NCBI GenBank assembly: GCA_963753585.1
Contig: CAVWCU010000001.1
Location: 1,054,001-1,118,000 of the forward strand
Direction: 5' to 3'
Length of the DNA: 64,000 nucleotides
Source: VRUE01 sp963753585
GTDB taxonomy: Bacteria > Actinomycetota > Thermoleophilia > Solirubrobacterales > 70-9
In this document: piece by piece, positions 35,624 through 43,555 of the stretch
Position numbering within the stretch: position 1 is the stretch's first letter
How the letters are laid out: every line of letters starts with the position of its first letter
Translations under genes and position numbers: made by a program
The notes under the pieces: generated by a model
Databases searched by the model: none
The model's input: only the letters and a program-made list of their open reading frames with translations
What the model was told of the DNA's origin: nothing

Positions 35624-36853
35624 CTAGGACTGTTCTTCCATCCCGGAGCTGAGCCGACGAGAGAGCACGCCAGCCCATTCAATTGCTGTTGGGTCTTCGC
35701 TGTGCCGCAGCGAATTGATCACGGCGACCGTTCCCCATGTGGCCATTTCGCGCGCGAGGTGGCGAAGCACATGGAGATTGTGCTCTCGAACGTCATCAAG
35801 CTTGGCGCCGGCGCTGACCGAACACCCAGATACTGGGCAACTGATTTCCGGTGTGCCAATCAGCCCCCTATCGACCCAGCTCCAAGCACCGTAGACCTCG
35901 TAACGAAGTGCAGTGCCTCCCCCTCCGCCACCCGTTGCGAACAGGGGCTTGGCGACCTTGCGGAAATACATCGATCCGGTTGAGAACCCTGCTGCGCCTT
36001 CGTGGACGAAGAGCGGCCCCAGTCTTCCCGCACAGTCAATGGTCACCTCCAACCCGGCCTCTATGAAGGTGTCCTGTGCGCGAAGATAAGCATCAAAGTC
36101 CTCGGAGGAAGCCAACTCGCCAATGTCCCTGACGCGGAGAACCACATGGCGGACACCGGTGGCAGCGATCACGGGCGCAGCTTCAGCCAGGACACCACTC
36201 CTCAGCCGCGACGACATGACCTGCACGAAGGCGATGGCTCGCTGTGGCCCGACGACACTTACTGCACGCCGAATCATCTCGACGTTGAGCTTGAAGCGCT
36301 CGTCACCGATGGTTGTGAAGTCGAGGTATGGAGCGGTAAGTCTGGCCGAGAATGGCTGCCCTTCAAGGCAGGCACCAACAAAGCGATCACGGGTTGCCCG
36401 GTGCTGGAGTTGGGCCGCCGTCAGCGGCAGTTCGACAGCCCGCGCAGCCGGGGTCTCTCGAAGCCGTGCCGCATTGGGGTGGGTGACAACGCTGCGAGAC
36501 ATCAAAGCGGGCGTACCTGGATCGACAACTACCTCACGTTCGGCGGCTCGTACCGCTACAGCCAAACGATCCCCCGGCTTTCCAAACGATGGGTCGCCAC
36601 TGGGGTAGGGACTCAGATAGCGCGCCGGAATGATCGCGCCGTCATAGGCACGACCTCGTTTCCGCACGAAGTCCCACTGGTTGTGCTCGGGCCGCAGAAA
36701 CAGCCTCGGTTTCGGACGTTGAACCGCCACGAGACCAAAATAGAGACGACCTAGGACGTCAAGGAGGGACCAGCGCGCATCAAAGGCTCTCTCTCTCTCT
36801 CTCTCTCTCAAGATGTCACCCGGCCCAACACCCGATATGGAGAACCGCACCAT
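35624..36853 (-). CDS. Unknown 409-residue protein with a dinucleotide tract near its start
   Basis: No family is recognised with confidence. The body (about 60-330) alternates strands and helices in TIM-barrel style, e.g. LDFTTIGDERFKLNVEMIRR, AIAFVQVMSSRL, AATGVRHVVLRVRDIG, AGLEVTIDCAGRLGPLFVHE. Near the C-terminus ISCPVSGCSV and EHNLHVLRHL could form a zinc site, faintly like tRNA-guanine transglycosylases; that is weak. With ATG 36853 the (CT)11 tract encodes RERERER at codons 16-22; GTG 36730 would place the tract upstream of the gene. It lies 18 bases after the RNase HI gene on the same strand, so the two form an operon. Confidence 0.6.
   Translation of the reverse strand: MVRFSISGVGPGDILRERERERAFDARWSLLDVLGRLYFGLVAVQRPKPRLFLRPEHNQWDFVRKRGRAYDGAIIPARYLSPYPSGDPSFGKPGDRLAVAVRAAEREVVVDPGTPALMSRSVVTHPNAARLRETPAARAVELPLTAAQLQHRATRDRFVGACLEGQPFSARLTAPYLDFTTIGDERFKLNVEMIRRAVSVVGPQRAIAFVQVMSSRLRSGVLAEAAPVIAATGVRHVVLRVRDIGELASSEDFDAYLRAQDTFIEAGLEVTIDCAGRLGPLFVHEGAAGFSTGSMYFRKVAKPLFATGGGGGGTALRYEVYGAWSWVDRGLIGTPEISCPVSGCSVSAGAKLDDVREHNLHVLRHLAREMATWGTVAVINSLRHSEDPTAIEWAGVLSRRLSSGMEEQS
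36787..36809. repeat. (CT)11C simple sequence repeat
   Basis: Twenty-three bases of alternating CT on the plus strand, GA on the coding strand, at the 5' end of the 409-residue gene. Gain or loss of one unit would shift the frame from ATG 36853. Such tracts are prone to slipped-strand change. Confidence 0.9.
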
Positions 36854-36871
36854 CAGGCGCCGTCTCTCCGA

Positions 36872-37684
36872 TCAGCTGCAGATCTCGCGGAAGACCTTCA
36901 CGAGTCGGGGGTTTGCGGTCTCCTCGTTGACCCTGATGTAGTAGGCGTGCCCGGCGCGGACGTCGATGGCCGGCTCGGCGTAGATCACATCGAAGCAGCC
37001 CTTGTAGGGGCTCTTGGCCGAGAGGACTTCGTACCAGCACTTCACGAGTCGGTGCAGGGGCTGGAACTCGGTCTTGATGATGCGGATCGTGAGCCGCTGG
37101 CCTTCCATCACGACGCTGCCGCGCTCCAGCGCCCTGGTCGTCCGCTTACGCCGCACCCGGGCTGGCGTCAGTTGCCGGTTCGGGGCTTCTCTAGCGGTCT
37201 TCTTGGCGAGCTTGTCGACAGCCTTGGTTCGCGGACTCCTCTTTCCCTTGACCCAACGGACCTCCACCCGCTTGCCTAGCCTGTCGGCTTTTCCGGTGAG
37301 CCGAACCAGCTCCTTCCACTGGACCGCGTTATCGACCGGCGCGCCATCTCGCTTGGTCCAGCCGTTCTTCGACCAGGTAAACAGCGCGGTCGTGTAATTG
37401 TCAGCGACATAGAGTGAGTCGCTGAAGATGACGATCTTGCGGTAGCGGCGGAGGTCAAAATGGGGGCTCTGGGCGGTAGCAAGTCGGAGCGCTTCCACGC
37501 AGGCCTGCAACTCCATCTGATTGTTGGTCGCACCCATGTACCCGCTCGTCGGCGGCAGGTAGGTCTCTTCATTCCCATCAGAATCGAGCAGGATGAAGAT
37601 GACCCCCGTGCCGCCACGGCGGGGAGCAGGCAGCATCGATCCATCCGTGTAGATGTTCAGCGCTTCTTCCTCGGGATACTCCAA
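36872..37684 (-). CDS. RNase HI-domain protein with C-terminal extension
   Basis: A 270-residue protein. Residues 8-165 form an RNase HI fold with the catalytic acids in IYTDGSM (Asp14), TNNQMELQA (Glu58), IFSDSLYV (Asp89) and KAVDKLAKK (Asp near 160). It should cut RNA in RNA:DNA hybrids. Residues 185-270 are an extra beta-rich domain (RLTIRIIKTEFQPLHRLVKCWYEV, YKGCFDVIYAEPAIDVRAGHAYYIRV, both in outline) absent from housekeeping RNase HI. It is upstream of and close to the 409-residue gene and divergent from the YaaC-like gene. Being in an island with a non-standard domain suggests a defence or element-control role. Confidence 0.82.
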   Translation of the reverse strand: MEYPEEEALNIYTDGSMLPAPRRGGTGVIFILLDSDGNEETYLPPTSGYMGATNNQMELQACVEALRLATAQSPHFDLRRYRKIVIFSDSLYVADNYTTALFTWSKNGWTKRDGAPVDNAVQWKELVRLTGKADRLGKRVEVRWVKGKRSPRTKAVDKLAKKTAREAPNRQLTPARVRRKRTTRALERGSVVMEGQRLTIRIIKTEFQPLHRLVKCWYEVLSAKSPYKGCFDVIYAEPAIDVRAGHAYYIRVNEETANPRLVKVFREICS

Positions 37685-37892
37685 CGTCCCTCCCTCCTGT
37701 CGGGCCCGAAGAGGAGATAAAAGAATAGATTCCGTCGGTGGTCGAAGGTGCTCCTGGCATGCTGCTTGCTACCTGAACTTGCCGAGAACTCAGCGCCATC
37801 AAAACTAGATCCATGTCGACTCTGGGCAAGGTCCTGGACAAAGGGGGACGACAAGGATCAATTGGAACGCACATTCGTGAGAGCCTGCGGGC

Positions 37893-38879
37893 ATGGCGAA
37901 CCCCGAGCCCGATACAAGCTTCTACATCCGCGCGAGCCGCGCCGCGCCCCCAGGCCTCGCCCAAGAAGACGAGCGCCGCTCCGTCTATAGCTCCGCGCTG
38001 GTGCAGTTCGAGGAGCTCATGGGAGCCGCGCAAGCAGCGAGCCCACAGACCCTGCCGCTTTCTCTCTTCTACGCGCTGAGCCAGGCTGGTCGCGCTATTG
38101 CCGCCGCGCGCCTTGAGGGGGAGTGGCGCCTGCAGGGGCACGGCCTCGAGGCGAGCGGCCTCGACACCGAAGATCTCTGCCGGATCCGCATCCGCATGAG
38201 GCCAACCAAGAAACAGCGACCGGACTCCTTTGGCGGAGTCTGTCGAGCGACGGGTGCCGAGCCGCTGCAGAGCTCGACGACGATCGGCGAGCTCTGGGCG
38301 AGCCTGCCTGGCCTCGAGAAGCTGTTGCCTGAGCTCGAAGAGCGCAAGCCGCTGTATGTGGAAGCGCTGGACATGGGTAACTCACCGCTCGAAGACGTAA
38401 CCAAGGTTCGTGCGACGGTCGCGCCATTGCAGGCAAAGAGCATTTCGGCGGCAAAGAAGGTGCTGGCCAACTACCGTTGCGGCTCCGAGGCCGAGGTCTT
38501 CGAGATGCAGCACATCGCCCCGATCCACAAAATCACGGGCTATGGCGAGGGAGTGGCGGTCTGGTGGCCCTCGGGAGCAGCCGAGGTCCACGGCCACTGG
38601 CTCGCGACCGGGCGGATCGCACCGCTCGATCTCCATACCGAACAACGCTGGTTGCGCCCTCTCCTCGGCGGCGGCACCTCCCTTTCTGTCCTAATGACGT
38701 GGTGGGCTCTCCTGCACGCACTCTCGATGCTCGCCCGATACGAGCCGGCCGCCTGGACTCGAGCGCTCGCCTATGACTCCTCCTACCTAGCGGCTCCATT
38801 GGCGGAGCTGCTGCGATTTGGGGTCGAGCTCATCCCGCAGCTCGTACTGGAATCGCTCCACGACGACCAGCAGCTCTGA
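37893..38879 (+). CDS. YaaC-like protein
   Basis: A 328-residue protein. LPLSLFYALSQAGRAIAAARL near residue 50 and the helical C-terminus SVLMTWWALLHALSMLARYEP, LAYDSSYLAAPLAELLRFG resemble the YaaC family, uncharacterised but common. No catalytic motif is evident. It is divergent from the RNase HI operon across a 208-base gap (37685-37892) that holds no other gene. It is the last gene of the island before the right att half-site, so it may be part of the same module or a separate cargo gene. Confidence 0.55.
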   Translation: MANPEPDTSFYIRASRAAPPGLAQEDERRSVYSSALVQFEELMGAAQAASPQTLPLSLFYALSQAGRAIAAARLEGEWRLQGHGLEASGLDTEDLCRIRIRMRPTKKQRPDSFGGVCRATGAEPLQSSTTIGELWASLPGLEKLLPELEERKPLYVEALDMGNSPLEDVTKVRATVAPLQAKSISAAKKVLANYRCGSEAEVFEMQHIAPIHKITGYGEGVAVWWPSGAAEVHGHWLATGRIAPLDLHTEQRWLRPLLGGGTSLSVLMTWWALLHALSMLARYEPAAWTRALAYDSSYLAAPLAELLRFGVELIPQLVLESLHDDQQL

Positions 38880-39035
38880 GATACAAACGACCTATGGCTC
38901 GCGAGGTGCCGCCCCAACCTCAGCGGCAATACCGCGGACAGTTCGCGGACAGTCTTTTCAGTACCCTGCGTCACCACAGAGCACCTCAGGTCACCTGAGA
39001 GCGCTGAATGGAACTGAAAACGCCCTCAATACCGT

Positions 39036-39091
39036 GGTTGAGGGCCTTGTGTCCCTCACGGGACGTGATGGTTCGACTCCATTCAGCCGCA
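39036..39091 (+). repeat. attR: displaced 3' half of tRNA-Leu
   Basis: 56 bases match tRNA-Leu 29700-29755 with three differences, all in the variable arm: stem GCCCC/GGGGC becomes GUCCC/GGGAC and loop UUAC becomes UCAC. The first 16 and last 28 bases are identical. No acceptor 5' half or D arm precedes it, so it is not a tRNA. It marks the right end of the island. ccctcaa (39023-39029) pairs with ttgaggg (39038-39044) at its edge. Confidence 0.9.
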
Positions 39092-39098
39092 CTCGGAA

Positions 39099-39112
39099 GC
39101 CCCCGCGGGGGC
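39099..39112. terminator. GC hairpin downstream of DUF378 gene
   Basis: GCCCCCGCGGGGGC, a perfect 14-base palindrome 39 bases after the stop of the minus-strand DUF378 gene and seven bases beyond attR. Confidence 0.5.
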
Positions 39113-39150
39113 CGGGAAGAGCCAACATGCCTTCCCGGCCGGCCTCGGGT

Positions 39151-39384
39151 TCAGGTTCCGCGCGGGTGCGGTGCGTGACCCCCGATGTGGAGGCTGTCGA
39201 GCAGCCTGGGGATCGAGAGCAGCCCGCAGACGCCGAGGACCGTGTAGACGACGTCGGTCAGCGTGCCGCCGCCAAACACGTCCGCAATCACGTTGGTGTC
39301 GAAGAGACCGACCATCCCCCAGTTCAGTGCCCCCAACACCATTAGCAGCAGGGCGACGGGCTCAAAACGTCTGATCATCTCCAT
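39151..39384 (-). CDS. DUF378 small membrane protein
   Basis: A 77-residue protein with two membrane helices: VALLLMVLGALNWGMVGLF and LTDVVYTVLGVCGLLSIPRL. The LNWGMVGLFDTNVIADVFGG pattern is typical of DUF378 (YuzA-like). ATG 39384 follows AGGAGG by five bases; GTG 39387 is possible. Function is unknown. First chromosomal gene right of the island. Confidence 0.82.
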   Translation of the reverse strand: MEMIRRFEPVALLLMVLGALNWGMVGLFDTNVIADVFGGGTLTDVVYTVLGVCGLLSIPRLLDSLHIGGHAPHPRGT

Positions 39385-39448
39385 CACTTCCTCCTCGGGA
39401 GATAATGCGGATAGTTACAAACTAGATTAACCCGCCCGGGTGGTCTCG

Positions 39449-40447
39449 TTACTCACACAGACGTTCGCGTGCGATCCAGTCGGACCCGGGTGGGGGCCTG
39501 CGCGTCTCGTGCCGGCCGCCGCACTCGAGCGGTCCCAGCTCGCTCTGCGCACCGTGGAGCCGAGCGGCAATGGTCGGCAAGAGCAGGGGAACGGGGTCGA
39601 TCGGGGTGTCGTAGCGGCGCACCTCGAAATGGAGGTGCGGCCCGGTGGAGTACCCGGTGGAACCGACGTAGCCGAGCCGCGTCCCGCCCGTCACCTCCTC
39701 GCCGACCCAGCTCGTGATCGAAGAGAGGTGTGCGTACCAGGTGGTGAAGCCGAGCCGGTGCTGGATCACCACGAGGTTGCCATAGCCGCCGTGGTTGTAA
39801 GCGGCGTAGATGGTCGTGCCGCGCCCCGCCGCGCCGACGCGCGTCCCGCTGGGGACCGGGAAGTCCAGGCCCTGGTGTCGGCGGCCTCCGCCCCTGGGAG
39901 CACCGAACCCGTCGCCGATCGGGCCGGGGACCGGTCGCAGGAACCGGACCGGATCGCCCGGCGGTTCGCTTCCGTGGCGTAGGGAGCCGATCGTCACCGG
40001 CCCGGCGCGCCCGTCGACGGCGATGCCGGCGGCGCGCTGCGCGCGCTGCACCGCCCCCCTGGTCAGCGACCCGAAGAGCCCATCCGCCCTGCCGGGTCCG
40101 TGGCCGGCGCGCTGGAGCAGGAACTGCAGCGCCGCCACGTCCCAGCCCCGGTTGCCGAGCCGCATCACCCGGCTCCCGAGCGCCGGCCTTCCTCGCCACC
40201 CGAGCGCCCGCCGCGTCCGGGGCCCGGCGATGCCGTCCGCCGACAGGCCTCGCCGTCGCTGGAAGGCGACCACACCCCGCCGGGTGAGAGGGCCCTTGAC
40301 CCCGTCCACGTAGCCGCTGTACAGGCGCAGCGACTTCAAGGCCGACTGCAGGGCGGCCACGTTCGCCGGGCGCGCGTCGACACGCGCAGGAGCGGCGATC
40401 GCGATGACGATCAGCGCCAATGCCCCGGCTCCATGGATCCGCCGCAT
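39449..40447 (-). CDS. Secreted M23 peptidase with two peptidoglycan-binding domains
   Basis: A 332-residue exported wall hydrolase. Signal peptide ALALIVIAIAAPARVDA; two PG_binding_1 repeats (NVAALQSALKSLRLYSGYVDG... and WDVAALQFLLQRAG...ADGLFG); then a LytM/M23 metallopeptidase with HQGLDFPVPSGTRV (zinc His and Asp), YAHLSS and HLHFEVRR (catalytic His and zinc His). It should cut peptide cross-links in peptidoglycan. ATG 40447 is preferred because the signal peptide begins there; the open frame to 40585 reads antisense to the ABC promoter. Confidence 0.88.
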   Translation of the reverse strand: MRRIHGAGALALIVIAIAAPARVDARPANVAALQSALKSLRLYSGYVDGVKGPLTRRGVVAFQRRRGLSADGIAGPRTRRALGWRGRPALGSRVMRLGNRGWDVAALQFLLQRAGHGPGRADGLFGSLTRGAVQRAQRAAGIAVDGRAGPVTIGSLRHGSEPPGDPVRFLRPVPGPIGDGFGAPRGGGRRHQGLDFPVPSGTRVGAAGRGTTIYAAYNHGGYGNLVVIQHRLGFTTWYAHLSSITSWVGEEVTGGTRLGYVGSTGYSTGPHLHFEVRRYDTPIDPVPLLLPTIAARLHGAQSELGPLECGGRHETRRPPPGSDWIARERLCE

Positions 40448-40563
40448 TGCCCCATGTTGGAAAATGCGGCCCTCTTCTACAACCCCCCGCAAGGATGCGT
40501 GCATTTTCACGCTGCGGGGATGTTTCCGAACACGCCAGCCGGGCAACCCAACAAGAGCAGTCA

Positions 40564-41553
40564 ATGACAGAGGCAACGCTCGCAATCGAAGCCGGCGGTC
40601 TGGTCAAGGCCTTCGGGGCGCTCCGCGCCGTCGACGGCGTCGATCTGGCCGTTCGCCGCGGTTCGGTCCACGGCGTCCTCGGGCCCAACGGGGCCGGCAA
40701 GACGACGACGATCCGGATGCTGGCCACGCTGCTGCGCCCCGACGCCGGATCGGCACGGGTGCTCGGGCACGACGTCGTCAGCGAAGCAGGCGAGGTGCGC
40801 GGCCTGGTCAGCCTCACCGGCCAGCTCGCCTCCGTGGACGAGGACCTCACCGGCTGGGAGAACCTGACGCTGATCGGTCGTCTACTGGGACTGAAGCGGG
40901 CTCGAGCCAAGAGCCGAGGGACCGAGCTGCTCCAGGCCTTCGGCCTGGAGGACGCCGCCACGCGCCTGGTCAAGAGCTACTCCGGCGGAATGCGACGCCG
41001 CCTCGACGTCGCGGCGAGCATCGTCGTCACTCCGGAGCTGATGTTCCTCGACGAGCCGACCACGGGACTGGACCCCCGCTCCCGCAATCTGGTCTGGGAC
41101 ATCATCCGCGCGCTCGTCGCCGAGGGGACCACGATCTTGCTCTGCACGCAGTACCTGGACGAGGCGGACCAGCTCGCCGACGGGATCGCCGTGATCGACC
41201 ACGGCAAGGTGATCGCGGAGGGAACGCCCGGCCAGCTCAAGGCGTCGATCGGATTGGGCGCACTGAACGTGAGGCTGCTCGACCCCGAGCAGCGACCGGA
41301 GGCGGAGCGCCTGCTCACCCGCGAGCTCGGCTCGGTCCAGCTCGAGCCCGACCCCTCGGCGCTGACCAGCCCCTGCTCGGACACCGACCGAGCGGCCGAG
41401 GCAGTCGCACAGCTGGCTCGCGCCGGGGTGGGCATCGCCACCTTCTCGCTCGGCCAACCGACGCTGGACGAGGTCTTCCTGGCCCTGACCGGCCACGAGG
41501 CCGAGGAGCCCTTGGAGGAGAGCGCCTCCGTGGAGGAGGAGCAAGCCGCATGA
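40564..41553 (+). CDS. ABC exporter ATPase, DrrA type
   Basis: A 329-residue ATPase of the daunorubicin-resistance DrrA family. Walker A GPNGAGKTTT, signature SYSGGMRRRLD, Walker B LMFLDEPTTGLD, and a switch His replaced as CTQYLDEAD. The C-terminal domain (about 220-310) is the DrrA-specific regulatory part. It energises the ABC-2 permease encoded next, whose start overlaps its stop. Substrate is unknown; drugs or lipids are usual. ATG 40564 gives the family N-terminus. Confidence 0.9.
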   Translation: MTEATLAIEAGGLVKAFGALRAVDGVDLAVRRGSVHGVLGPNGAGKTTTIRMLATLLRPDAGSARVLGHDVVSEAGEVRGLVSLTGQLASVDEDLTGWENLTLIGRLLGLKRARAKSRGTELLQAFGLEDAATRLVKSYSGGMRRRLDVAASIVVTPELMFLDEPTTGLDPRSRNLVWDIIRALVAEGTTILLCTQYLDEADQLADGIAVIDHGKVIAEGTPGQLKASIGLGALNVRLLDPEQRPEAERLLTRELGSVQLEPDPSALTSPCSDTDRAAEAVAQLARAGVGIATFSLGQPTLDEVFLALTGHEAEEPLEESASVEEEQAA

Positions 41554-42395
41554 GTACGGCCCCGACAACCTCGGATCGACCCACGCCCGCCCTCGATGAG
41601 GTGGCGCTGCGCCGTGCCCTCTCCTCCCCGCGTCCACAGAGGGCGAGCGCTGTCTCGGCAGCCCTCACCTTCGGCTGGCGCGGCATGCTCAAGGTCAAGC
41701 ACGTCCCCGAGCAGCTGCTCGACGTAACGATCACGCCGGTGATGTTCGTGCTCATGTTCACCTACCTCTTCGGCGGCGCGATCGCCGGCTCGACCGGCGA
41801 ATACCTCGACTACATACTCCCGGGCATCCTGGTGATGTCGGTGTTGTTCACCACCGTGTACTCGGGGGTTGCCCTGAACACGGACCTGACCAAAGGCGTC
41901 GTCGACCGGTTTCGCTCGCTGCCGATCTGGCGGCCGGCACCGCTCGTCGGTGCCCTGCTCGGAGACAGCGTGCGTTACCTGGTCGCCGGCACGGTGATCG
42001 TGGTGCTGGGCGTGATACTCGGCTTCCGGCCGGAGGCAGGCGTGGGCGGCGTGATGGCGGCAATGGCCCTGGTCATCGTCTTCGCCTTCGGGCTCTCGTG
42101 GGTCTTCACGACGATGGGCTTGCTGCTGCGCTCCCCCAACGCGGTCATGAACGCCGGCTTCATGAGCATCTTCCCGCTCACCTTCCTCAGCAACGTCTTC
42201 GTCGAACCCGAGACCCTGCCGAGCGCTCTGGAGGCATTCGTCAACGTCAACCCGATCTCGATCCTGGCGACCGCCTCGCGGGGGCTGATGGAGGGGAATG
42301 CCTCGGGTGCAGACATCGCGATCGTGCTGGCGACCGCCGCCGCGCTGACCGCCGTGTTCGCCCCGCTGACGACGCGCCTCTACCGCAGCGGGTAG
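41550..42395 (+). CDS. ABC-2 type exporter permease, DrrB type
   Basis: A 281-residue membrane protein with six helices, e.g. VMFVLMFTYLFGGAIAG, YILPGILVMSVLFTTVYSG, YLVAGTVIVVLGVILGF and AAMALVIVFAFGLSWVFTT. FRSLPIWRPAPLVG between helices is typical of DrrB/ABC-2 permeases, as is SNVFVEPETLPSALEAFVNVNPI. It overlaps the ATPase gene by ATGA. Together they form a two-gene efflux system. Confidence 0.9.
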   Translation: MSTAPTTSDRPTPALDEVALRRALSSPRPQRASAVSAALTFGWRGMLKVKHVPEQLLDVTITPVMFVLMFTYLFGGAIAGSTGEYLDYILPGILVMSVLFTTVYSGVALNTDLTKGVVDRFRSLPIWRPAPLVGALLGDSVRYLVAGTVIVVLGVILGFRPEAGVGGVMAAMALVIVFAFGLSWVFTTMGLLLRSPNAVMNAGFMSIFPLTFLSNVFVEPETLPSALEAFVNVNPISILATASRGLMEGNASGADIAIVLATAAALTAVFAPLTTRLYRSG

Positions 42396-42429
42396 TCGGT
42401 CGGGGCCCGACCACACTGGCCAGCCCCTC

Positions 42430-42828
42430 CTAGGCAGGCTGCTCCGGTGCCGGCGCGTAGCGGTGGTGTATCGCGAGCGCGTTGCCGTCGGGGTCGGAGA
42501 AGAAAGCCTGGTGGCAGACGCCGGAGTCGAGGGTCTCGCCCTCGAAGGCGATGCCGCGCGATTCGAGCTGCGCCCGCGCCTCGGCAACGTCGTCGACGCG
42601 GAACTCGATCGGGTGGTTGTTGGCACGGAACTCGAGGCCGAACGCGTCTGACTGCATGACGGCGATCGTCAGGTTGCCGGTCTCGAACTCCACTCCGGGC
42701 ATGTCACCCCAGCGCTTGGACTCGGGCAGGCCAAGCACGTTGCCGTAGAACTCGACTGCGCCGTCGAAGTCCTTGGTCGCCACGGTGATGAAGTCGGTCC
42801 CGGTGATGAGGGATGTCTGCGTAGTCAT
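42430..42828 (-). CDS. VOC-family (glyoxalase-like) protein
   Basis: A 132-residue vicinal oxygen chelate protein with two beta-alpha-beta-beta-beta units: TDFITVATKDFDGAVEFYGNVLGL and IEFRVDDVAEARAQLESRGI, ending CHQAFFSDPDGNALAIHHRY. The His/Glu metal-site pattern is only partly visible, so it may be a lyase, dioxygenase or resistance protein. AAGGAGCC precedes ATG 42828. It is convergent with the exporter and divergent from the methyltransferase. Confidence 0.82.
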   Translation of the reverse strand: MTTQTSLITGTDFITVATKDFDGAVEFYGNVLGLPESKRWGDMPGVEFETGNLTIAVMQSDAFGLEFRANNHPIEFRVDDVAEARAQLESRGIAFEGETLDSGVCHQAFFSDPDGNALAIHHRYAPAPEQPA

Positions 42829-42893
42829 GACTGGCTCCTTTTGAGATCGTCGTACTCGTCGTGGAGGCGCCACCAACCATAGGCCGAGACATA

Positions 42894-43555
42894 ATGCCCG
42901 GCATGCGAGGGGAGGAGTGGACAGTCGACGAGCAGAAAGTCCGTCGCTATCTCGATCGTGCGGACGAGTTCCCGCACCGGGTCGAGGGAGACGGCGTTCT
43001 GCTCGATCATGTGCCGCGCGACGCCCATCGTGTCCTCGACCTCGGCACCGGCGACGGGCGTCTGCTCGCCTTCTGCAGGCGGACCGACCCGAGATGCTCG
43101 GCGTAGGCATCGACTTCTCTGAGCTGATGCTCGGGGCCGCGCGCGAGCGCTTTGCCGGCGAGGGGCGCATCGAGCTGGTCGAGCACGACCTCGCCGAACC
43201 GCTGCCGTCGCTGGGGCACTTCGACGCCGTCGTCTCCTCGTTTGCGATCCACCATCTCGAGCACGAGCGCAAGCGCTCGCTGTATGGCGAAGTCTTCGAT
43301 CTGCTCGAACCCGGCGGGGTCTTCGCCAACTTCGAGCACGTGGCTTCGCCGACCCAGCGGCTGCACCTGGCGTTCTTTGCGGCGATCGACGAACCGATCG
43401 AGAACGAGGATCCTTCCGACCGCCTGCTCGACGTCGAGACGCAGCTCGGGTGGCTGCGCGAGCTCAGCTTCGACGACGTCGACTGCCACTGGAAGTGGCT
43501 CGAGATGGCGCTGCTCGTCGGCGTCAAGCCGACCTCGGAGGCTGGCGTCGCGTGA
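42894..43555 (+). pseudogene. SAM-dependent methyltransferase with one frameshift
   Basis: A class I methyltransferase of about 220 residues. The first frame has VLDLGTGDGRLLAF (SAM-binding motif I). A missing base near 43068 shifts to the frame with GVGIDFSELMLGAARERF, LVEHDLAEPLPSLGHFDAVVSSFAIHHL and LLEPGGVFANFEHV. A single C restored in gcc(c)ttctgcag would give continuous LLALLQADRPEML. A likely sequencing indel, since everything else is intact. ATG 42894 or 42903; CATAAT just upstream could be a -10 box for a near-leaderless message. Substrate unknown. Confidence 0.78.

Larger units (their letters stand above)
29756..39091 (+). mobile_element. tRNA-Leu-integrated genomic island
   Basis: Bounded by the intact tRNA-Leu on the left and a duplicated tRNA 3' half on the right. 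The first gene is a tyrosine integrase next to the tRNA, the standard arrangement for tRNA-integrating elements. Cargo: vapBC, GNAT-PIN-PUA and ASCH genes, a divergent winged-helix/unknown pair, RNase HI with an unknown partner, and a YaaC-like gene. No conjugation, capsid or replication genes are seen. Base composition between 34.3 and 37.7 kb is less GC-rich than the chromosome around it. The integrase is frameshifted, so the island may be stuck or the indel may be an error. Confidence 0.85.

Noticed and set aside
35624..36853. A DNA 7-deazaguanine-inserting (DpdA-like) enzyme
   Set aside because: Only a loose Cys/Cys/His pattern and barrel-like alternation support it; no other modification genes are nearby.
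39036..39091. A second tRNA-Leu gene
   Set aside because: It lacks the acceptor 5' strand, D arm and 5' anticodon stem; only the 3' part is present, as expected for attR.
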